The notes: generated by a model not told the origin, from the letters alone. DNA of 64,000 bases from Ilyobacter polytropus DSM 2926 (GCF_000165505.1 NC_014632.1:1116001-1180000); one strand, 5' to 3'; positions 47,884 through 59,300 are shown, counted from the stretch's first letter. Numbers and translations: made by a program.

Positions 47884-48966
47884 ATGGAAAATATTATTTT
47901 GTCCCCAGGTAAGTATATTCAAGGAAGTATGGCTATCGAAAATATAGCTTCCCATGCAGGAAAAAAAGCACTTGTTATTGCTGATGATTTTGTAATGAAC
48001 CTAACAAAAGAAAAGATCAGTAAGAGTTTTTCAGATAAGGAAATAGACGTTGACTTTGAACTTTTTAACGGAGAATGCTCAAAAAAAGAAGTGTCTAGAA
48101 TAAAAGAAAAAATTGAAACCTTTAACAGTAAGATTATAATAGGTGTCGGAGGAGGTAAGACACTAGATACAGCAAAAGCTGTGGCTTATTATACTGAGCT
48201 TCCTGTTATTATAGCACCTACAATAGCATCTACAGATGCTCCCTGCAGTGCCCTTTCTGTGCTTTATACAGAGGATGGAGTTTTTGATGAATATCTACTT
48301 CTACCAAATAATCCAAACATAGTTCTCATGGACACAGATATTATTTCAAAGGCCCCTGCAAGATTGATTGTTTCAGGTATGGGTGATGCTTTAGCAACTT
48401 ATTTTGAAGCTAGATCCTGTGCACAATCCAATGCAAAAAACATGGGGGGAGGTCTTCCGACTGGTGCAGCACTTACCCTTGCTAGACTATGTTATGATAC
48501 AATTCTCTCTGAGGGATATATGGCATATAATTCTGCCAAGTCCAAAGTTTCAACTAAATCCTTAGAAAATGTTGTTGAAGCAAATACCTACCTAAGTGGT
48601 GTGGGATTTGAAAGCGGAGGTTTAGCAGCTGCTCACGCAATTCACAACGGACTAACATTGTTAGAAGACTGTCATCATCTTTATCACGGTGAAAAAGTTG
48701 CCTTTGGTACCTTGGTACAGCTTATTCTTGAAAACGCTCCCCAAGAAGAATTCTTTGACGTTTTAAACTTCTGTATAAGTGTCGGACTTCCTACAAATCT
48801 TGAAGATATGGGTGTCAAAGAGATAGATGAAAAACTTATTATGGAAGTAGCAAAAGCTTCTTGTGCTCCTGGTGAAACAATACATAATATGCCTTTTCTT
48901 GTAACTCCTGAAAAAGTTTTTGCAGCTATTTTAACTGCCGACAGAATTGGAAAAGAAAACAGATAA
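47884..48966 (+). CDS. gldA: Glycerol dehydrogenase
   Basis: The 360-residue protein belongs to the iron/zinc-containing alcohol dehydrogenase family and oxidises glycerol to dihydroxyacetone with NAD. Metal ligands fit the GldA pattern, Asp168, His251 and His268 (GMGDAL, AAHAIHNG, LYHGEKVAFG); the NAD-binding GVGGGKTLDTAK and the STDAPCSALSVLYTEDG block are intact. It stands alone between a spacer and a terminator shared with hcp. It suggests glycerol fermentation. Confidence 0.95.
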   Translation: MENIILSPGKYIQGSMAIENIASHAGKKALVIADDFVMNLTKEKISKSFSDKEIDVDFELFNGECSKKEVSRIKEKIETFNSKIIIGVGGGKTLDTAKAVAYYTELPVIIAPTIASTDAPCSALSVLYTEDGVFDEYLLLPNNPNIVLMDTDIISKAPARLIVSGMGDALATYFEARSCAQSNAKNMGGGLPTGAALTLARLCYDTILSEGYMAYNSAKSKVSTKSLENVVEANTYLSGVGFESGGLAAAHAIHNGLTLLEDCHHLYHGEKVAFGTLVQLILENAPQEEFFDVLNFCISVGLPTNLEDMGVKEIDEKLIMEVAKASCAPGETIHNMPFLVTPEKVFAAILTADRIGKENR

Positions 48967-49001
48967 AAAAAACAGCCGGCTAAAAGCCGGCTGTTTTTTT
49001 T
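48965..49001. terminator. Bidirectional terminator between gldA and hcp
   Basis: AACAGCCGGCT and AGCCGGCTGTT form an 11-bp GC-rich stem around AAA, flanked by A8 and T8 runs. It ends gldA on the plus strand and hcp on the minus strand. Confidence 0.95.
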
Positions 49002-50709
49002 ATTGCTCTATTCCAAATATTTTCATATCCTCTCCTACTGATGATATCCCCGCAATACCAAATTTCTCAACCAATACATTGGTCACATTTGGAGACAGGA
49101 ATGCCGGAAGAGTTGGTCCAAGATGGATATTTTTAACGCCTAAGTGAAGTAGAGCAAGCAACACTATAACTGCTTTTTGCTCATACCACGCTATGTTATA
49201 TACTATAGGAAGATCATTTATATCATCTAGACCAAAAGCCTTCTGAAGTTCCATTGCAATAACAGCAAGAGAGTACGAATCGTTACACTGTCCTGCATCT
49301 AACACTCTAGGAATTCCACCAATATCTCCTAAAGGCAGCTTATTATATCTGTATTTAGCACATCCGGCAGTTAATATAACTGTATCTTTGGGAAGTTTTT
49401 CTGCAAATTCAGTATAGTACTTTCTGTCCTGCATTCTAGCATCGCAGCCTGCCATAACAACAAATTTCTTTATAGCTCCTGATTTTACAGCATCAATTAC
49501 TTTATCAGCTAGAGCAAGTACTTGGTTGTGTGCAAATCCACCTATAACCTCACCAGTTTCTATCTCTACAGGAGGCTGACATTTCTTGGCTAATTCAATT
49601 ATTGGAGTAAAGTCTTTCTTGCCGTCAGCTCCTTTTTCAATATGAGTACATCCACCCATTCCACATGCATTAGTAGTAAAAACTTTGTCCTTATATTTAA
49701 GAGACCCGCTTCTTGGTGGTACTATGCAGTTACTTGTAAATATTATTGGACCATTAAAAGTCTCAAACTCTTTTGTCTGATGCCACCATGAACCACCATA
49801 GTTACCTACAAAGTGATCATATTTTTTAAATGCAGGATATGAGTTAGCAGGAAGCATCTCAGAGTGAGTATAAACATCTACTCCAGTGCCCTTTGTCTGC
49901 TCTAGAAGCTGTTCCATATCTTTAAGATCATGACCTGAAATTAATATCCCAGGGTTTTTACCAACCCCTATATTTACCTTTGTGATTTCAGGATTTCCAT
50001 AAGTTTCTGTGTTTGCTTTGTCAAGAAGTGCCATGGCCTCAACACCATATTTTCCAGTTTCAAGAGTCATAGCTATCAACTCATCCACTGTTATCTCTGG
50101 ATCATCTGCTGCAAGAAGAGCTTTTTCCATAAACTTAACTATCTCTCTGTTTTTATACCCTAAGTGAAACGCATGCTCAGTATATGCTGCCATTCCCTTC
50201 AGTCCGTACGTTATCATCTCTTTTAACGATCTTTCATCTTCATTTTCTGTTCTCATTACACCAGATTTGTCAGCAATTTCTCCAAAAAGTTTTTTATCAT
50301 CTGCATAATCAGAAGCAGAATCTAAAAGTCTACTGAACTTGTCATCTTCGCATGAACACTCTCTTTTTCTTTTAAAAATTTTCATAAGTCCTTTAGGATT
50401 CTTATCTTCACAGATTTCTTTTAATTTATCTCTTAGTTTTACACCTTCCATAATTTGTTTGTGTAAAATATCATCATCGAAATTGGAGTTGGTTATCATC
50501 ATAAAGAGTGAATTGAGAATGAAATAATCTACATCTTCCCCTATGTCATCACTTTCCCTTAAGACAGAGCTATAAAGTGCTACACCTTTCACTGCATGAA
50601 GCAGAACATCCTGTAACTTTGCTTCTTCTGGAGTCTTACCACATACCCCCTTTATAGTACATCCTTTATTCATAGCTGTTTCCTGACACTGATAACAGAA
50701 CATCGACAT
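49000..50709 (-). CDS. hcp: Hydroxylamine reductase / hybrid cluster protein
   Basis: The 569-residue protein has the N-terminal cysteine set C5, C8, C17 and C23 ([20 protein letters not shown]) for the 4Fe cluster, and later motifs [16 protein letters not shown] and TAGCAKYRY plus QCNDSY for the hybrid Fe-S-O cluster. It reduces hydroxylamine to ammonia and protects from nitric oxide and nitrosative stress in anaerobes. It is a single gene, divergent from the small ORF at 50926. Confidence 0.95.
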   Translation of the reverse strand: MSMFCYQCQETAMNKGCTIKGVCGKTPEEAKLQDVLLHAVKGVALYSSVLRESDDIGEDVDYFILNSLFMMITNSNFDDDILHKQIMEGVKLRDKLKEICEDKNPKGLMKIFKRKRECSCEDDKFSRLLDSASDYADDKKLFGEIADKSGVMRTENEDERSLKEMITYGLKGMAAYTEHAFHLGYKNREIVKFMEKALLAADDPEITVDELIAMTLETGKYGVEAMALLDKANTETYGNPEITKVNIGVGKNPGILISGHDLKDMEQLLEQTKGTGVDVYTHSEMLPANSYPAFKKYDHFVGNYGGSWWHQTKEFETFNGPIIFTSNCIVPPRSGSLKYKDKVFTTNACGMGGCTHIEKGADGKKDFTPIIELAKKCQPPVEIETGEVIGGFAHNQVLALADKVIDAVKSGAIKKFVVMAGCDARMQDRKYYTEFAEKLPKDTVILTAGCAKYRYNKLPLGDIGGIPRVLDAGQCNDSYSLAVIAMELQKAFGLDDINDLPIVYNIAWYEQKAVIVLLALLHLGVKNIHLGPTLPAFLSPNVTNVLVEKFGIAGISSVGEDMKIFGIEQ

Positions 50710-50925
50710 ATCTTATCCTCCTTCTATTTTTATTAAAACACGTCAATATTTTTCAACGGAATACTGACTTTTCCTTTAAATTTTAATTGAAATTTTATTT
50801 CAATATTAATTTTTTATCTTTAATTCTCTGAAAAAAAATAACTTTATATTTGAATCTAATCTTTGCATTTGATTCTTCAACCACTTTGAGTTAGAATTAT
50901 ATATCACTAATTTGGAGGTGTTGAA

Positions 50926-51123
50926 ATGCATTACTTAATTTCTGGATGTGACGAAAAAGGTGTAGAAAAAATCAAAAAATTAGAACAGGAAAACGGTCTT
51001 CTTCTTTTAGCTTATAAGGAATCACAATATGAGTATGACAATCTTTCTGAGGATGACTTATCAAAAATTAATCAACTGGAAAAAGAACTTGGCATAAAAA
51101 TTATCGCTTTAAAGAAAAAATAA
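50926..51123 (+). CDS. Conserved-looking 65-residue protein
   Basis: GGAGGTG precedes the ATG. The product, MHYLISGCDEKGVEKIKKLE and onwards, is an alpha-beta pattern with two similar halves (KKLEQENGLLLLAY and NQLEKELGIKIIALK), hinting at an internal duplication. It is flanked by its own terminator. Function unknown; divergent from hcp. Confidence 0.7.
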   Translation: MHYLISGCDEKGVEKIKKLEQENGLLLLAYKESQYEYDNLSEDDLSKINQLEKELGIKIIALKKK

Positions 51124-51126
51124 TAG

Positions 51127-51170
51127 AAAAAAAGCTAAAAGGCACTCTGATGAGTACCTTTTAGCTTTTT
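51127..51170. terminator. Bidirectional terminator between the 65-residue gene and the hydrolase gene
   Basis: AAAAAGCTAAAAGG and CCTTTTAGCTTTTT form a long stem extended by CACTC/GAGT with one mismatch, loop TGAT. T runs occur on both strands. Confidence 0.85.
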
Positions 51171-51799
51171 AAATACCTTTTTATATATAAAAATACTTTT
51201 TCTTTTTCCTCATATATGAGGTTATGACCTCCATTTACATGGTAGACAACAGCATTTGGAAAATATTCTGTAACATCTTTGGAATTTTCCTCCGGTATAA
51301 CTTTATCTTTTGATCCCAATATAATAATGGGATTCAGATAACTATTCTCTCTGGGGATCTTGTCCTCTATAAGTTTATTGAGACCCTTTATCAGATCTTC
51401 GTCAGATATCTTTAGAATATCCTCAAAATATTCTTCTAGGTAAGCCTCAAATTTTGAACTGCTGCTGAAATTAAGCTCGATAAAATCTCTCAGACAACCA
51501 GCTTTTTCCACTTTTAACCTTTTTATCATTTTTTTGATTATAAGTGCTCTTGTGGTTTTAGTAAAATCTAAAGTAGGAGCGATAAGTATAGACTTTTCTA
51601 TTTTATTATCTCTAATAAACCTTATACAATCTAAGGTTCCCATAGACCAACCAAAAGCTATTATTTCTTGAAAATTATCAAGATCTCTCTTATAAAGATC
51701 TTCTGAAAAAATTATCTCAGCATCTAATTTGTCTAGAAAATCCCTGTAAAAACTATCTGTACTACCCCAGCCTTTGAATACAACAATTGCTTTTTTCAT
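51161..51799 (-). CDS. Alpha/beta hydrolase (BioG/DUF452-like)
   Basis: The 212-residue protein has an early oxyanion-type FKGWGST, the nucleophile elbow FGWSMGT (Ser52), an Asp in IIILGSKDKVIP and His in VNGGHNLI. The small size and GWG start resemble BioG/DUF452 proteins, which remove the methyl ester of pimeloyl-ACP in biotin synthesis, but no biotin genes are nearby. It follows nadD with 10 bases between. Confidence 0.75.
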   Translation of the reverse strand: MKKAIVVFKGWGSTDSFYRDFLDKLDAEIIFSEDLYKRDLDNFQEIIAFGWSMGTLDCIRFIRDNKIEKSILIAPTLDFTKTTRALIIKKMIKRLKVEKAGCLRDFIELNFSSSSKFEAYLEEYFEDILKISDEDLIKGLNKLIEDKIPRENSYLNPIIILGSKDKVIPEENSKDVTEYFPNAVVYHVNGGHNLIYEEKEKVFLYIKRYLKS

Positions 51800-51809
51800 A
51801 GCTTCACCC

Positions 51810-52376
51810 TTATCTGTATAATTTTTCTTTGATTATTATCTCGTGCACTTTTCTAGGGACCATACCCGTTATATCCAAACCTTTTTTTAACCGTTCTCTT
51901 ATCTCAGTAGAACTATATCTGTATAGGGGGCTTTCCAAAACTATTATATTCTCATGCTCTGCTCTATAAGCATACCCATTTCTTTTGAGTACCACAAACT
52001 TGCATTCCTTAACCATTTTTTCATAGTCTTTCCACTCATGAAGATAGTCTGCAGAATCTTCTCCTATAATTTCATAAAAAATAGCGTCTTTGTATTTCTT
52101 TTTTAAGTTCAAAAGGGTATCGTAAGTGTGAGATACACCCTTATTTTTTATCTCTATATCTGATATTGTGACCTTATCTATATCTTTGCAGGCAACCTCT
52201 AATAGTTTTATTCTTTTATTTCCATTTAGAAGTAGATTATCTTTGTGAGATGGACAACCTACAGGAATGACAATTAATCTATCAAGCTTCATATTTTCCA
52301 GGACATATTTTATTATATTTACATGTCCTGTATGAACAGGGTTGAAGCTACCTCCGTAAACACCTATTCTTTCCAT
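51810..52376 (-). CDS. nadD: Nicotinate-nucleotide adenylyltransferase
   Basis: The 188-residue protein has GVYGGSFNPVHTGHVN (HxGH at 15-18) and the C-terminal SSTEIRERL (ISSTxxR), both nucleotidyltransferase motifs. It makes deamido-NAD from nicotinate mononucleotide. Its ATG overlaps the stop of the EIIA gene (TGATG), so they are coupled. No HD phosphohydrolase fusion. Confidence 0.92.
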   Translation of the reverse strand: MERIGVYGGSFNPVHTGHVNIIKYVLENMKLDRLIVIPVGCPSHKDNLLLNGNKRIKLLEVACKDIDKVTISDIEIKNKGVSHTYDTLLNLKKKYKDAIFYEIIGEDSADYLHEWKDYEKMVKECKFVVLKRNGYAYRAEHENIIVLESPLYRYSSTEIRERLKKGLDITGMVPRKVHEIIIKEKLYR

Positions 52377-52822
52377 CAGATTCCCGACAATGCCTCTATA
52401 AGTTCTTCTTTATTAGACGCCTCTAAGATATTTTCTCTATATTCCTTATATCTAAACTTTCTTGCTATTTTAGCCAAAAGATCAAGGTATTCTTTATTGT
52501 TGTTTTTAGGCGCTCCCACAAGAATTACAAGCTTAGCGTCGACTCCGTCTGGAGTATTAAACTCAATAGGATTTTTAAGAAGTGCTACGGCTATTACTAT
52601 TTTGTTAAGAGATTCACATCTTGCGTGAGGAACCACTATTCCCATACCTATCCCCGTTGTCCCAACCTCTTCTCTCTGAAAAAGTCTTTCTAAAAAAAGT
52701 TCTTTATTTTCAACAGCATCACTGTTTTCAGATGCCATATCTGCCAGAAGACCTATTACCTCTTCTTTGTTTTTTTCCCCGTCTACCACTGTCAGCAGTT
52801 TACTGGTGAGATAATTAATCAT
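52376..52822 (-). CDS. PTS EIIA domain protein (fructose/PtsN type)
   Basis: The 148-residue protein is a single EIIA type 2 domain, with GTTGIGMGIVVPHARCE and phospho-acceptor His66, and LVILVGAPKNNNKEYLDLLAKIARKF. Stand-alone proteins of this type are PtsN-like regulators or EIIA partners of a transporter encoded elsewhere; no EIIB/EIIC is adjacent, so regulation is more likely. Confidence 0.88.
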   Translation of the reverse strand: MINYLTSKLLTVVDGEKNKEEVIGLLADMASENSDAVENKELFLERLFQREEVGTTGIGMGIVVPHARCESLNKIVIAVALLKNPIEFNTPDGVDAKLVILVGAPKNNNKEYLDLLAKIARKFRYKEYRENILEASNKEELIEALSGI

Positions 52823-52840
52823 TGTATACCCTCCTAATTT

Positions 52841-53644
52841 TTACAATCCATTGTGTATAATATTTTCTGCACAGGTCAGATTTTTTTGAGTATTTTTAAT
52901 TTCTTCTAGTCTTTTCATTGCTATATTTATAAAAATTTCTTCATTTTCATACTCATATTCCTTGAGAACATTTATATAAGCCAAAAGGTTAATTCCTTTT
53001 TTAGACTTCAACATATCCTTTGACTCTTTAGATTTTCTTATTAATTCTGATTTTGATACCTCAGTTGCCACAGTATTTTCATACTCATTAAAATTCCCCT
53101 TTACCTTGCTTATATAAGACATAGCAAGATAGATCAAGTTATCATCAACTTGGGTATTCATTAATTTTTTAAGAGACAAAGCCATCAGGCTTTTTTGACT
53201 ATCTATCTCTTCTAAAAGTGTATAGTGAAAAAGTGTCTTATAAAAAAGCTCTCTATCCCTCAAAAATATCTCTTTTGCATATCTTACAGCAAAATTAACA
53301 TTGTTATTTACAATTATTTTCATAAAATTTTTCATCAAGCTATCAATGGTTTCCTTAGAAAGTCTTTCTATTTTTTTTGATTTAACCCTTTCTGGAGCCC
53401 TTGCAGAAACATAGATTTCCTGAGCTACTTCTGTATCATCATTTGAAAAGGCTGCAACTGGCAGAGCATAATTCATATTTTTTCTCTGAATTTTACCATT
53501 TCTGTCTATAGTGAAGTAAGATCTTCTGTCAAGAAATTCTCCAAAATAATTCAGGGCTTTTTTCCTGCCTTTTTCATTTATAATATTTTCTATAACATGA
53601 ATTTTTTTTTCGTTCAGTATTTCCAAAACATTTATTGTATCCAT
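52841..53644 (-). CDS. Helical protein of unknown function
   Basis: The 267-residue protein is charged and mainly helical, without signal peptide or membrane segment. A central segment MNYALPVAAFSNDDTEVAQEIY stands out as less charged. I do not recognise it. It is embedded between lpxK and the EIIA gene in one apparent operon. Confidence 0.7.
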   Translation of the reverse strand: MDTINVLEILNEKKIHVIENIINEKGRKKALNYFGEFLDRRSYFTIDRNGKIQRKNMNYALPVAAFSNDDTEVAQEIYVSARAPERVKSKKIERLSKETIDSLMKNFMKIIVNNNVNFAVRYAKEIFLRDRELFYKTLFHYTLLEEIDSQKSLMALSLKKLMNTQVDDNLIYLAMSYISKVKGNFNEYENTVATEVSKSELIRKSKESKDMLKSKKGINLLAYINVLKEYEYENEEIFINIAMKRLEEIKNTQKNLTCAENIIHNGL

Positions 53645-53658
53645 TAAAATCCTCCAGA

Positions 53659-54648
53659 CTATTTAAGTATATTATCTTCTATCATTGTAAACTCTATTTT
53701 TAAAACATATGTGTCACTCAGATTAAAATCCCGTGGGAGTTTTACCAGGTCTTTCTCTGTGGTTATTATATAGTCTGCGTTCATTATTTCAGCTCTTTTT
53801 TCTATATTCTGAAAATCCTTTTTTTTAAAATGATGGTGATCCATAAAATCCACACGTTCGATATATTCAGGTTCCAGGGAGATTACAGTTTTTTCAAAAT
53901 TAAGTGGGTTAGCAAGACCGGAAAAAAGCAATACTCTTTTACCTTTTATCCAAAAGAGCGGCTTCATATTCCCTTTTAAATCACATAGTGCAGATACTCC
54001 GTGTTTTGCCACCGATATATTTTTCTGATATCTTCTCAGATATTTCTTTATAGTTTCTACCTCTTTTTCACTTGCCAAATCAGATTTAGTTATAATAAAT
54101 TCACTGGCTCTTTTTAGGCCCCGTTTCAAATCTTCCCTGAGAGTTCCTTTTGGAAGCAATGCCTTTCCTCCAAAAGGATTAGTGGCATCTATCAAAACCA
54201 CATCTCTGTTTCTCTTTAGTTTTCTGTGCTGAAAACCGTCATCGAGAATTATTGTGTCTATATCAAAATGTTTTTTTGCATAAAAACATGCCTTATATCT
54301 ATTTTTTCCTACTATAACAGGAACCCTAGCATTTATTGCATGTAGATAAGGTTCGTCTCCACTCTCTTCAGGAGAAGCAAATATCTCTCGGCCGTCACTG
54401 ACAAGAAGAGGGTCTCTTTTTCTCTTTCCTCTATACCCCCTTGAGACTATAGCAACCTTTTTTCCCTTTTCCTTGAGTTTTTTCGTAAAGTGCTGTACTG
54501 CAGGGGTCTTTCCTGTTCCACCTACGGTTATATTTCCTACACATATAACCTCTACATCATCTACTTTTTTGATTTTGAAAATTCCCTTATCATACAGAGA
54601 GTTTCTAACTGTTGTAACAATATAGTATATGTATGCTAAAATTTCCAT
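53659..54648 (-). CDS. lpxK: Tetraacyldisaccharide 4'-kinase
   Basis: The 329-residue protein has VGNITVGGTGKTPAV (Walker A variant of LpxK), IVSRGYRG, DDGFQHRKLKRNRDVVLID and TTEKDLVKLP. It phosphorylates the lipid A precursor at the inner membrane. The N-terminal YIYYIVTTVRNSLYDKG is the membrane-associating helix. Confirms a lipid A-bearing outer membrane. Confidence 0.95.
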   Translation of the reverse strand: MEILAYIYYIVTTVRNSLYDKGIFKIKKVDDVEVICVGNITVGGTGKTPAVQHFTKKLKEKGKKVAIVSRGYRGKRKRDPLLVSDGREIFASPEESGDEPYLHAINARVPVIVGKNRYKACFYAKKHFDIDTIILDDGFQHRKLKRNRDVVLIDATNPFGGKALLPKGTLREDLKRGLKRASEFIITKSDLASEKEVETIKKYLRRYQKNISVAKHGVSALCDLKGNMKPLFWIKGKRVLLFSGLANPLNFEKTVISLEPEYIERVDFMDHHHFKKKDFQNIEKRAEIMNADYIITTEKDLVKLPRDFNLSDTYVLKIEFTMIEDNILK

Positions 54649-54665
54649 TATTACCTCTCATTCTG

Positions 54666-56357
54666 CTATAAAAATATCTCTTTTCTCAACCTGTTAATGG
54701 CAGCTCCAACCTCGTATTTTCTTGAAAATACCAGATTGCCTTTGTCACATCTTAGATATTCGCAGATATTGTCTTTTTTCAGATGAATTTCCATCTCATC
54801 TAAGGTTTCTTTTAGACTAGTTCTCTTACAATTGGTAAAAATCTTCTTCATCACTTCTCCTATGAAAAGGACCTGACCATTTTCTACCAGTTGTTCAAGA
54901 GATCTTATATCTACAGATTCCCTGTTGATTGACAGCTCATCCAATTCCCTTCCCCTTATTTTACATTTTTTATCCCTGAAAAGTAAAGGAGTTTTTTTAG
55001 AATCAAGAACTCTTTGATTTAGTTTAAATTCGTCACTACTCACCAAAATCTTGCTATCACTATATCTCATATCTATCTCTTTGGCTTTTTCAGTTACATC
55101 TACTACTTTATATTCGTCAAGCATAAGAACTTTGTCAGATACGGAGAAGTAATCCCCAAGCCCACCTACAACGATTATTGTAGATATATCCTTTTGTTTT
55201 TTTATAGACACCACTTTTTCTATAAATGGAGTTATAGGCTCCTTGTCGTGGGATATCAATTCTTGGATTTTTCTGTCTCTAACCATAAAATTTGTGGCCG
55301 AAGTATCTTCATCTATGAGAAGGGTATCTGCACCGAGCTCAAGTGCCTCTATAATGTTACATGCCTGAGATGTGGACCCACTGGCATTTTCCGTAGAGAA
55401 TTTTTTTGTATCTTTTTTGTGGGGAAGATTGTCTATAAAATTGCTGATATTTACTTTCTCTATTGTTCTCCCGTCTTCTGCCCTTATTTTTACAGCATCA
55501 TAACTTGTTATAACATACTCTCTGCCGTCTCCAGGTATGTGATTATACACACCTTTTTCTATTGCATTTAACAAGGTTGTTTTTCCGTGGAACCCCCCAC
55601 CTGTAATGGTTGTTATCCCTTTTTTTATACCCATCCCAGTTACCTGCTCTTTATTTTCCAGTGTCAGAGTAATTTTCATGGTTTCAGGTGCACTAAATTT
55701 TACTGCATTATTCATGGGTCTGTCATCTACAGAACTCTTTCTGGCCAAAATAGATCCTTCGGCTATAAAGGCAATTATATCTCTTTTTTTTATCTCATCT
55801 CTTATCATAGAAGCTTTTTCATTTACCTCTATATGCTTTTTCAAAGATTCAGTGTTTATATTCTCTTTTTTAAGTGTCCTTGGCATTTTTATAACTTCGT
55901 TAAAGATAAGATTTTGCGCTTCTTTACTTAGTATTGTTCTTCCCCTTGCAGGAAGGTTCACATAAAATCTAAAAGTTAAAATATCATCTTTTATATCCAC
56001 GGAACTTCTTTTTATTATCTCCTGTCCTGGTGAAAGTATAGAAATATCGGCTCCTTTTATGCTTCTAGAGCTCTTTATTTTCCTTTTTCTGAGAGTATCT
56101 CCTATTTTCCTCAAAACATAGTCTTCAAAGGCAGTTTTTCTGGATTCTCTGTCATATAATTCTTTTTCATATCGATATTTTTTCAAATCTATTTCTATTG
56201 AAAAAAGAGAGGGAGATGCATATGGATCTCCCTGAACTCTTAAAATATTTAAAGTATAATCCGAAAATTTATAATTACCCTTTATATCGTTATAAGTCTT
56301 ATAACTTTTCCCGTCTATTCTTTTTAATATAGTTTCTAAGTTTTTCAAAACAATCAC
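54666..56357 (-). CDS. Predicted ATPase of the ABC class (PF09818 type)
   Basis: The 563-residue protein has an unusual P-loop ITGGGFHGKTTLLNAI, YNHIPGDGREYVIT, a LIDEDTSATNFMVRD Walker B region and IVVGGLGDYF. These are features of the conserved but uncharacterised ABC-class ATPase family. It has no membrane segments. It starts directly after the smc stop and is probably cotranscribed. Confidence 0.88.
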   Translation of the reverse strand: MIVLKNLETILKRIDGKSYKTYNDIKGNYKFSDYTLNILRVQGDPYASPSLFSIEIDLKKYRYEKELYDRESRKTAFEDYVLRKIGDTLRKRKIKSSRSIKGADISILSPGQEIIKRSSVDIKDDILTFRFYVNLPARGRTILSKEAQNLIFNEVIKMPRTLKKENINTESLKKHIEVNEKASMIRDEIKKRDIIAFIAEGSILARKSSVDDRPMNNAVKFSAPETMKITLTLENKEQVTGMGIKKGITTITGGGFHGKTTLLNAIEKGVYNHIPGDGREYVITSYDAVKIRAEDGRTIEKVNISNFIDNLPHKKDTKKFSTENASGSTSQACNIIEALELGADTLLIDEDTSATNFMVRDRKIQELISHDKEPITPFIEKVVSIKKQKDISTIIVVGGLGDYFSVSDKVLMLDEYKVVDVTEKAKEIDMRYSDSKILVSSDEFKLNQRVLDSKKTPLLFRDKKCKIRGRELDELSINRESVDIRSLEQLVENGQVLFIGEVMKKIFTNCKRTSLKETLDEMEIHLKKDNICEYLRCDKGNLVFSRKYEVGAAINRLRKEIFL

Positions 56358-59300
56358 CTACATTGTTACTGATATTATTCTAGACTCACCTATCTCCTTG
56401 TTCATAGTAACACCATAAAGAGTGTCAGATTCCTTCATAGTTTCTTTATTATGAGTGATCAGGATAAATTGTGATTTATCAGTAAACTCCTTTAATTTTC
56501 TTATTAATTTTTTTGTATTGGTTTCATCTAAGGCAGCCTCGATCTCATCGAAAAAAGTAAAAGGACTTGGTTTATACATAAATATAGCCATTATAAAGGC
56601 CACTGCCACCATTGATTTTTCCCCACCAGACAAAAGTGTTATTGACTGACGTTTCTTATTTCTGTATTTTACCAGAAGCTCTACTCCTGTTTCCTTGATG
56701 TTTTCGACATTTGTTAGCTCTAATTTCCCTTCTGAGTTGCTTAGTATCTCCCTGCACATATATCCGAAATTTTCATTTATAGATTTATAAGCTTCAAAGA
56801 ATCTCATCTCTATAATATCCTCGATTTCTTTTATTAGTTCCCTTAAGGATTTTTCACTGCTTAGAAGGTCATTTCTCTGTCCCAAAACAAACTCATACTT
56901 GTTTTTTATCTCCTGAAATTCCTCTATAGCAAGAAGATTAACAGTCCCTAGGGATTTTATCCTAACTTCGAGCTTCAAAAGTTTTTCGGTTGCCTCTTTC
57001 AAATCTCCATCTACTACTTTACTTTCAGCTTCTACAAGTTCATTAAGTTTAACTTTTAGATTTTCTATTCCTATCTCTAGGTTCTCTCTCTTAGCAAATT
57101 CCTGTGACAATTTATTATTTTCTATTACTATTTTATTCTCGATATTTTTTACCTGTTTTATAAGCTCCCTTTCTTCTTTTTCTAGCTCACTATACCGGTT
57201 CTTCTTGCTTTTTATATCTAAAAACTCTTTTTCGTACCTCAGATTTTCATTTTCAAAGGATTTTTCCAGATAGTCGAGTTTTTCTGACAGTTCCTCTTTC
57301 CCCTTATAAAGTTTTTCAACTCTTTCAGAAAGACTGTTTCTCTGAATCTCCATCTCCTTATAAAGGTCCTTCTCTTTATAGAGCTCTCTTTGAATCTGTT
57401 TCAATTTTTCCTTGTTGTTCATATAGTTTATTTTTTTGTCTGAAAAATCATTTTTTATACTTTCTATCTCATCTTTCAGCTTTATAACTTTTTTATTGTC
57501 TTCTTCTATAGTAGTTCTAAGGTTGTTCATAACCTCTTCTACTTCAAGTTTTTTTCCGTGGGCATTTTTTTCCTGTTTCTTATATTCTGATATATAGAGC
57601 TCTTCTTCTTTGATCTCCATATCAACTATTTTCATACCCTTTACAAGTTTTTCATCTTTTGATTTCAAATCTTCCAAAAGTTCGGCCAGCTTTTTTACAT
57701 CTATACGGAGTTTCTCTTTTAAGTCGTCCATTGTCATGAGTTCTTCTTCTGTTTTCTCCATGAGAGATGTAAGCTTGTTATATTCTTTTTCCTGTTTTTT
57801 ATATTCTAAATTTAGCTTTTTCACAACCTCTGCCAGTTTTTTTATCTCTTTTTTTCTTTCAAAAATCTGAGAACTTGCAGACCTGAGATTTTCTCCACCG
57901 GTTATTCTTCCTCGTCCAGACAAAAGTTCACCGGAAATAGTTACAATATTTCCCCTGTGGACATTTGATTTTGAAATCCTAAGGGCTGTATCCATATCTT
58001 CAACAACCAAAAGATTTCCCAAAAGAAACTTCACAACTGATGCATATTTTTCAGGAAATTCCAAAAGGTCTGCAGCTATTCCTATGATGCCTTTTTCGTT
58101 AGGAGACTTTACCTCTCTCCCTGTTTTTATTGTATCAAATGCAAGGAAAGAGGCCCTTCCGGCTCTTTTTTCTTTTAAAAAATTTATACATTTCTTGGCT
58201 GTTTTGCTGTCCTTGACTATTATATCCTGCAGATTCCCAGGTATAGCAGCCTCTATCGCTCTTTCATACCTTTCAGGTATATTCACGAGAGAGATAAAGG
58301 CCCCTTCCACTCCCTCTATACCTGCATTTAGTATCTCCTTTACTCCCTTATAAAATCCCTCATTGTTTTCATCGAGTTTTACAAGGTTATCAAGTTTTGT
58401 TTTATTCATCTTGAGGTTATAATCTGTCTCCCTCATTTGGCTATGCACCTTATTCATATCCAGACTAACCTGAGTTATTTTTTCCTCCATAGCCTGGGTC
58501 TTGCCATCTATTCCTTTATATTCTTTTTCTTTTTCGCCGTGCTCTTTTCCTGATTTCTCAATTTCCAGATTATTTTTAGAGATCTTAGTCTTGTACTCTT
58601 CTATCTCTTCTTTCAGGGTTTCTATCTTTGAAAAACTGCTTTTCATTCTTCTAGAAGTATTTTCCGTCTCATTTATGAATTTTAACCTGTCTACCTCTAA
58701 AGTCATGAGTTTATCTTTTTTCATATTCAGTGAAAGTTCATTTTCTCTTTTTATCTCCTCTTTTTCAGAAATGAAAAGTTCAAATTTACTGTTTTCAGAC
58801 TCCTGAGAAGTAAGTTCTTCTGATGTCACACTTTCTTTTATCTCTAGAGAACCTATTTCCCTTTCCTTTTCCAAAAATTTTTCTTCTAATTTTGATAGGG
58901 AATCTTTCTTTTCAACAAGCTCCCTTTCATAGGATTTTATTCTCTCAGTAAATATGGTTTTGTCGTTTATTATCTTATCTATATCTTTTTTAAGGTCGAT
59001 ATTCTTTTGAGTCATCGCCTCTATATCTTCGTTTAGATTTTCTCTTTCTCTGTTTGCCTTTTCCAGTTTTTCTTCTGAATATTCAAAGTTCTTTTGTTGC
59101 TCTTCTATTCCAGACTGGAGATTTTCAACAGTCTCGTTGATTCTGTCCAATCTCAGACTTTTTATCTCCAATTCTCTTTCGTATATGCCTTTTGCCAGCG
59201 AGTCTCTTTCACTTTGAAGTTCTCTGTATTTCAAAGCCTTTTCTGCCTGTTTTTCCACCCTGTTCTTATTTTCTTCCATCTCCCCTATAATAAGGTCGAT

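Noticed and set aside
55194-55965. Plus-strand frames of 114-125 codons inside the ABC-class ATPase gene
   Set aside because: They are complementary-strand shadows with biased Phe/Tyr/Ser composition; the minus-strand protein has clear motifs.
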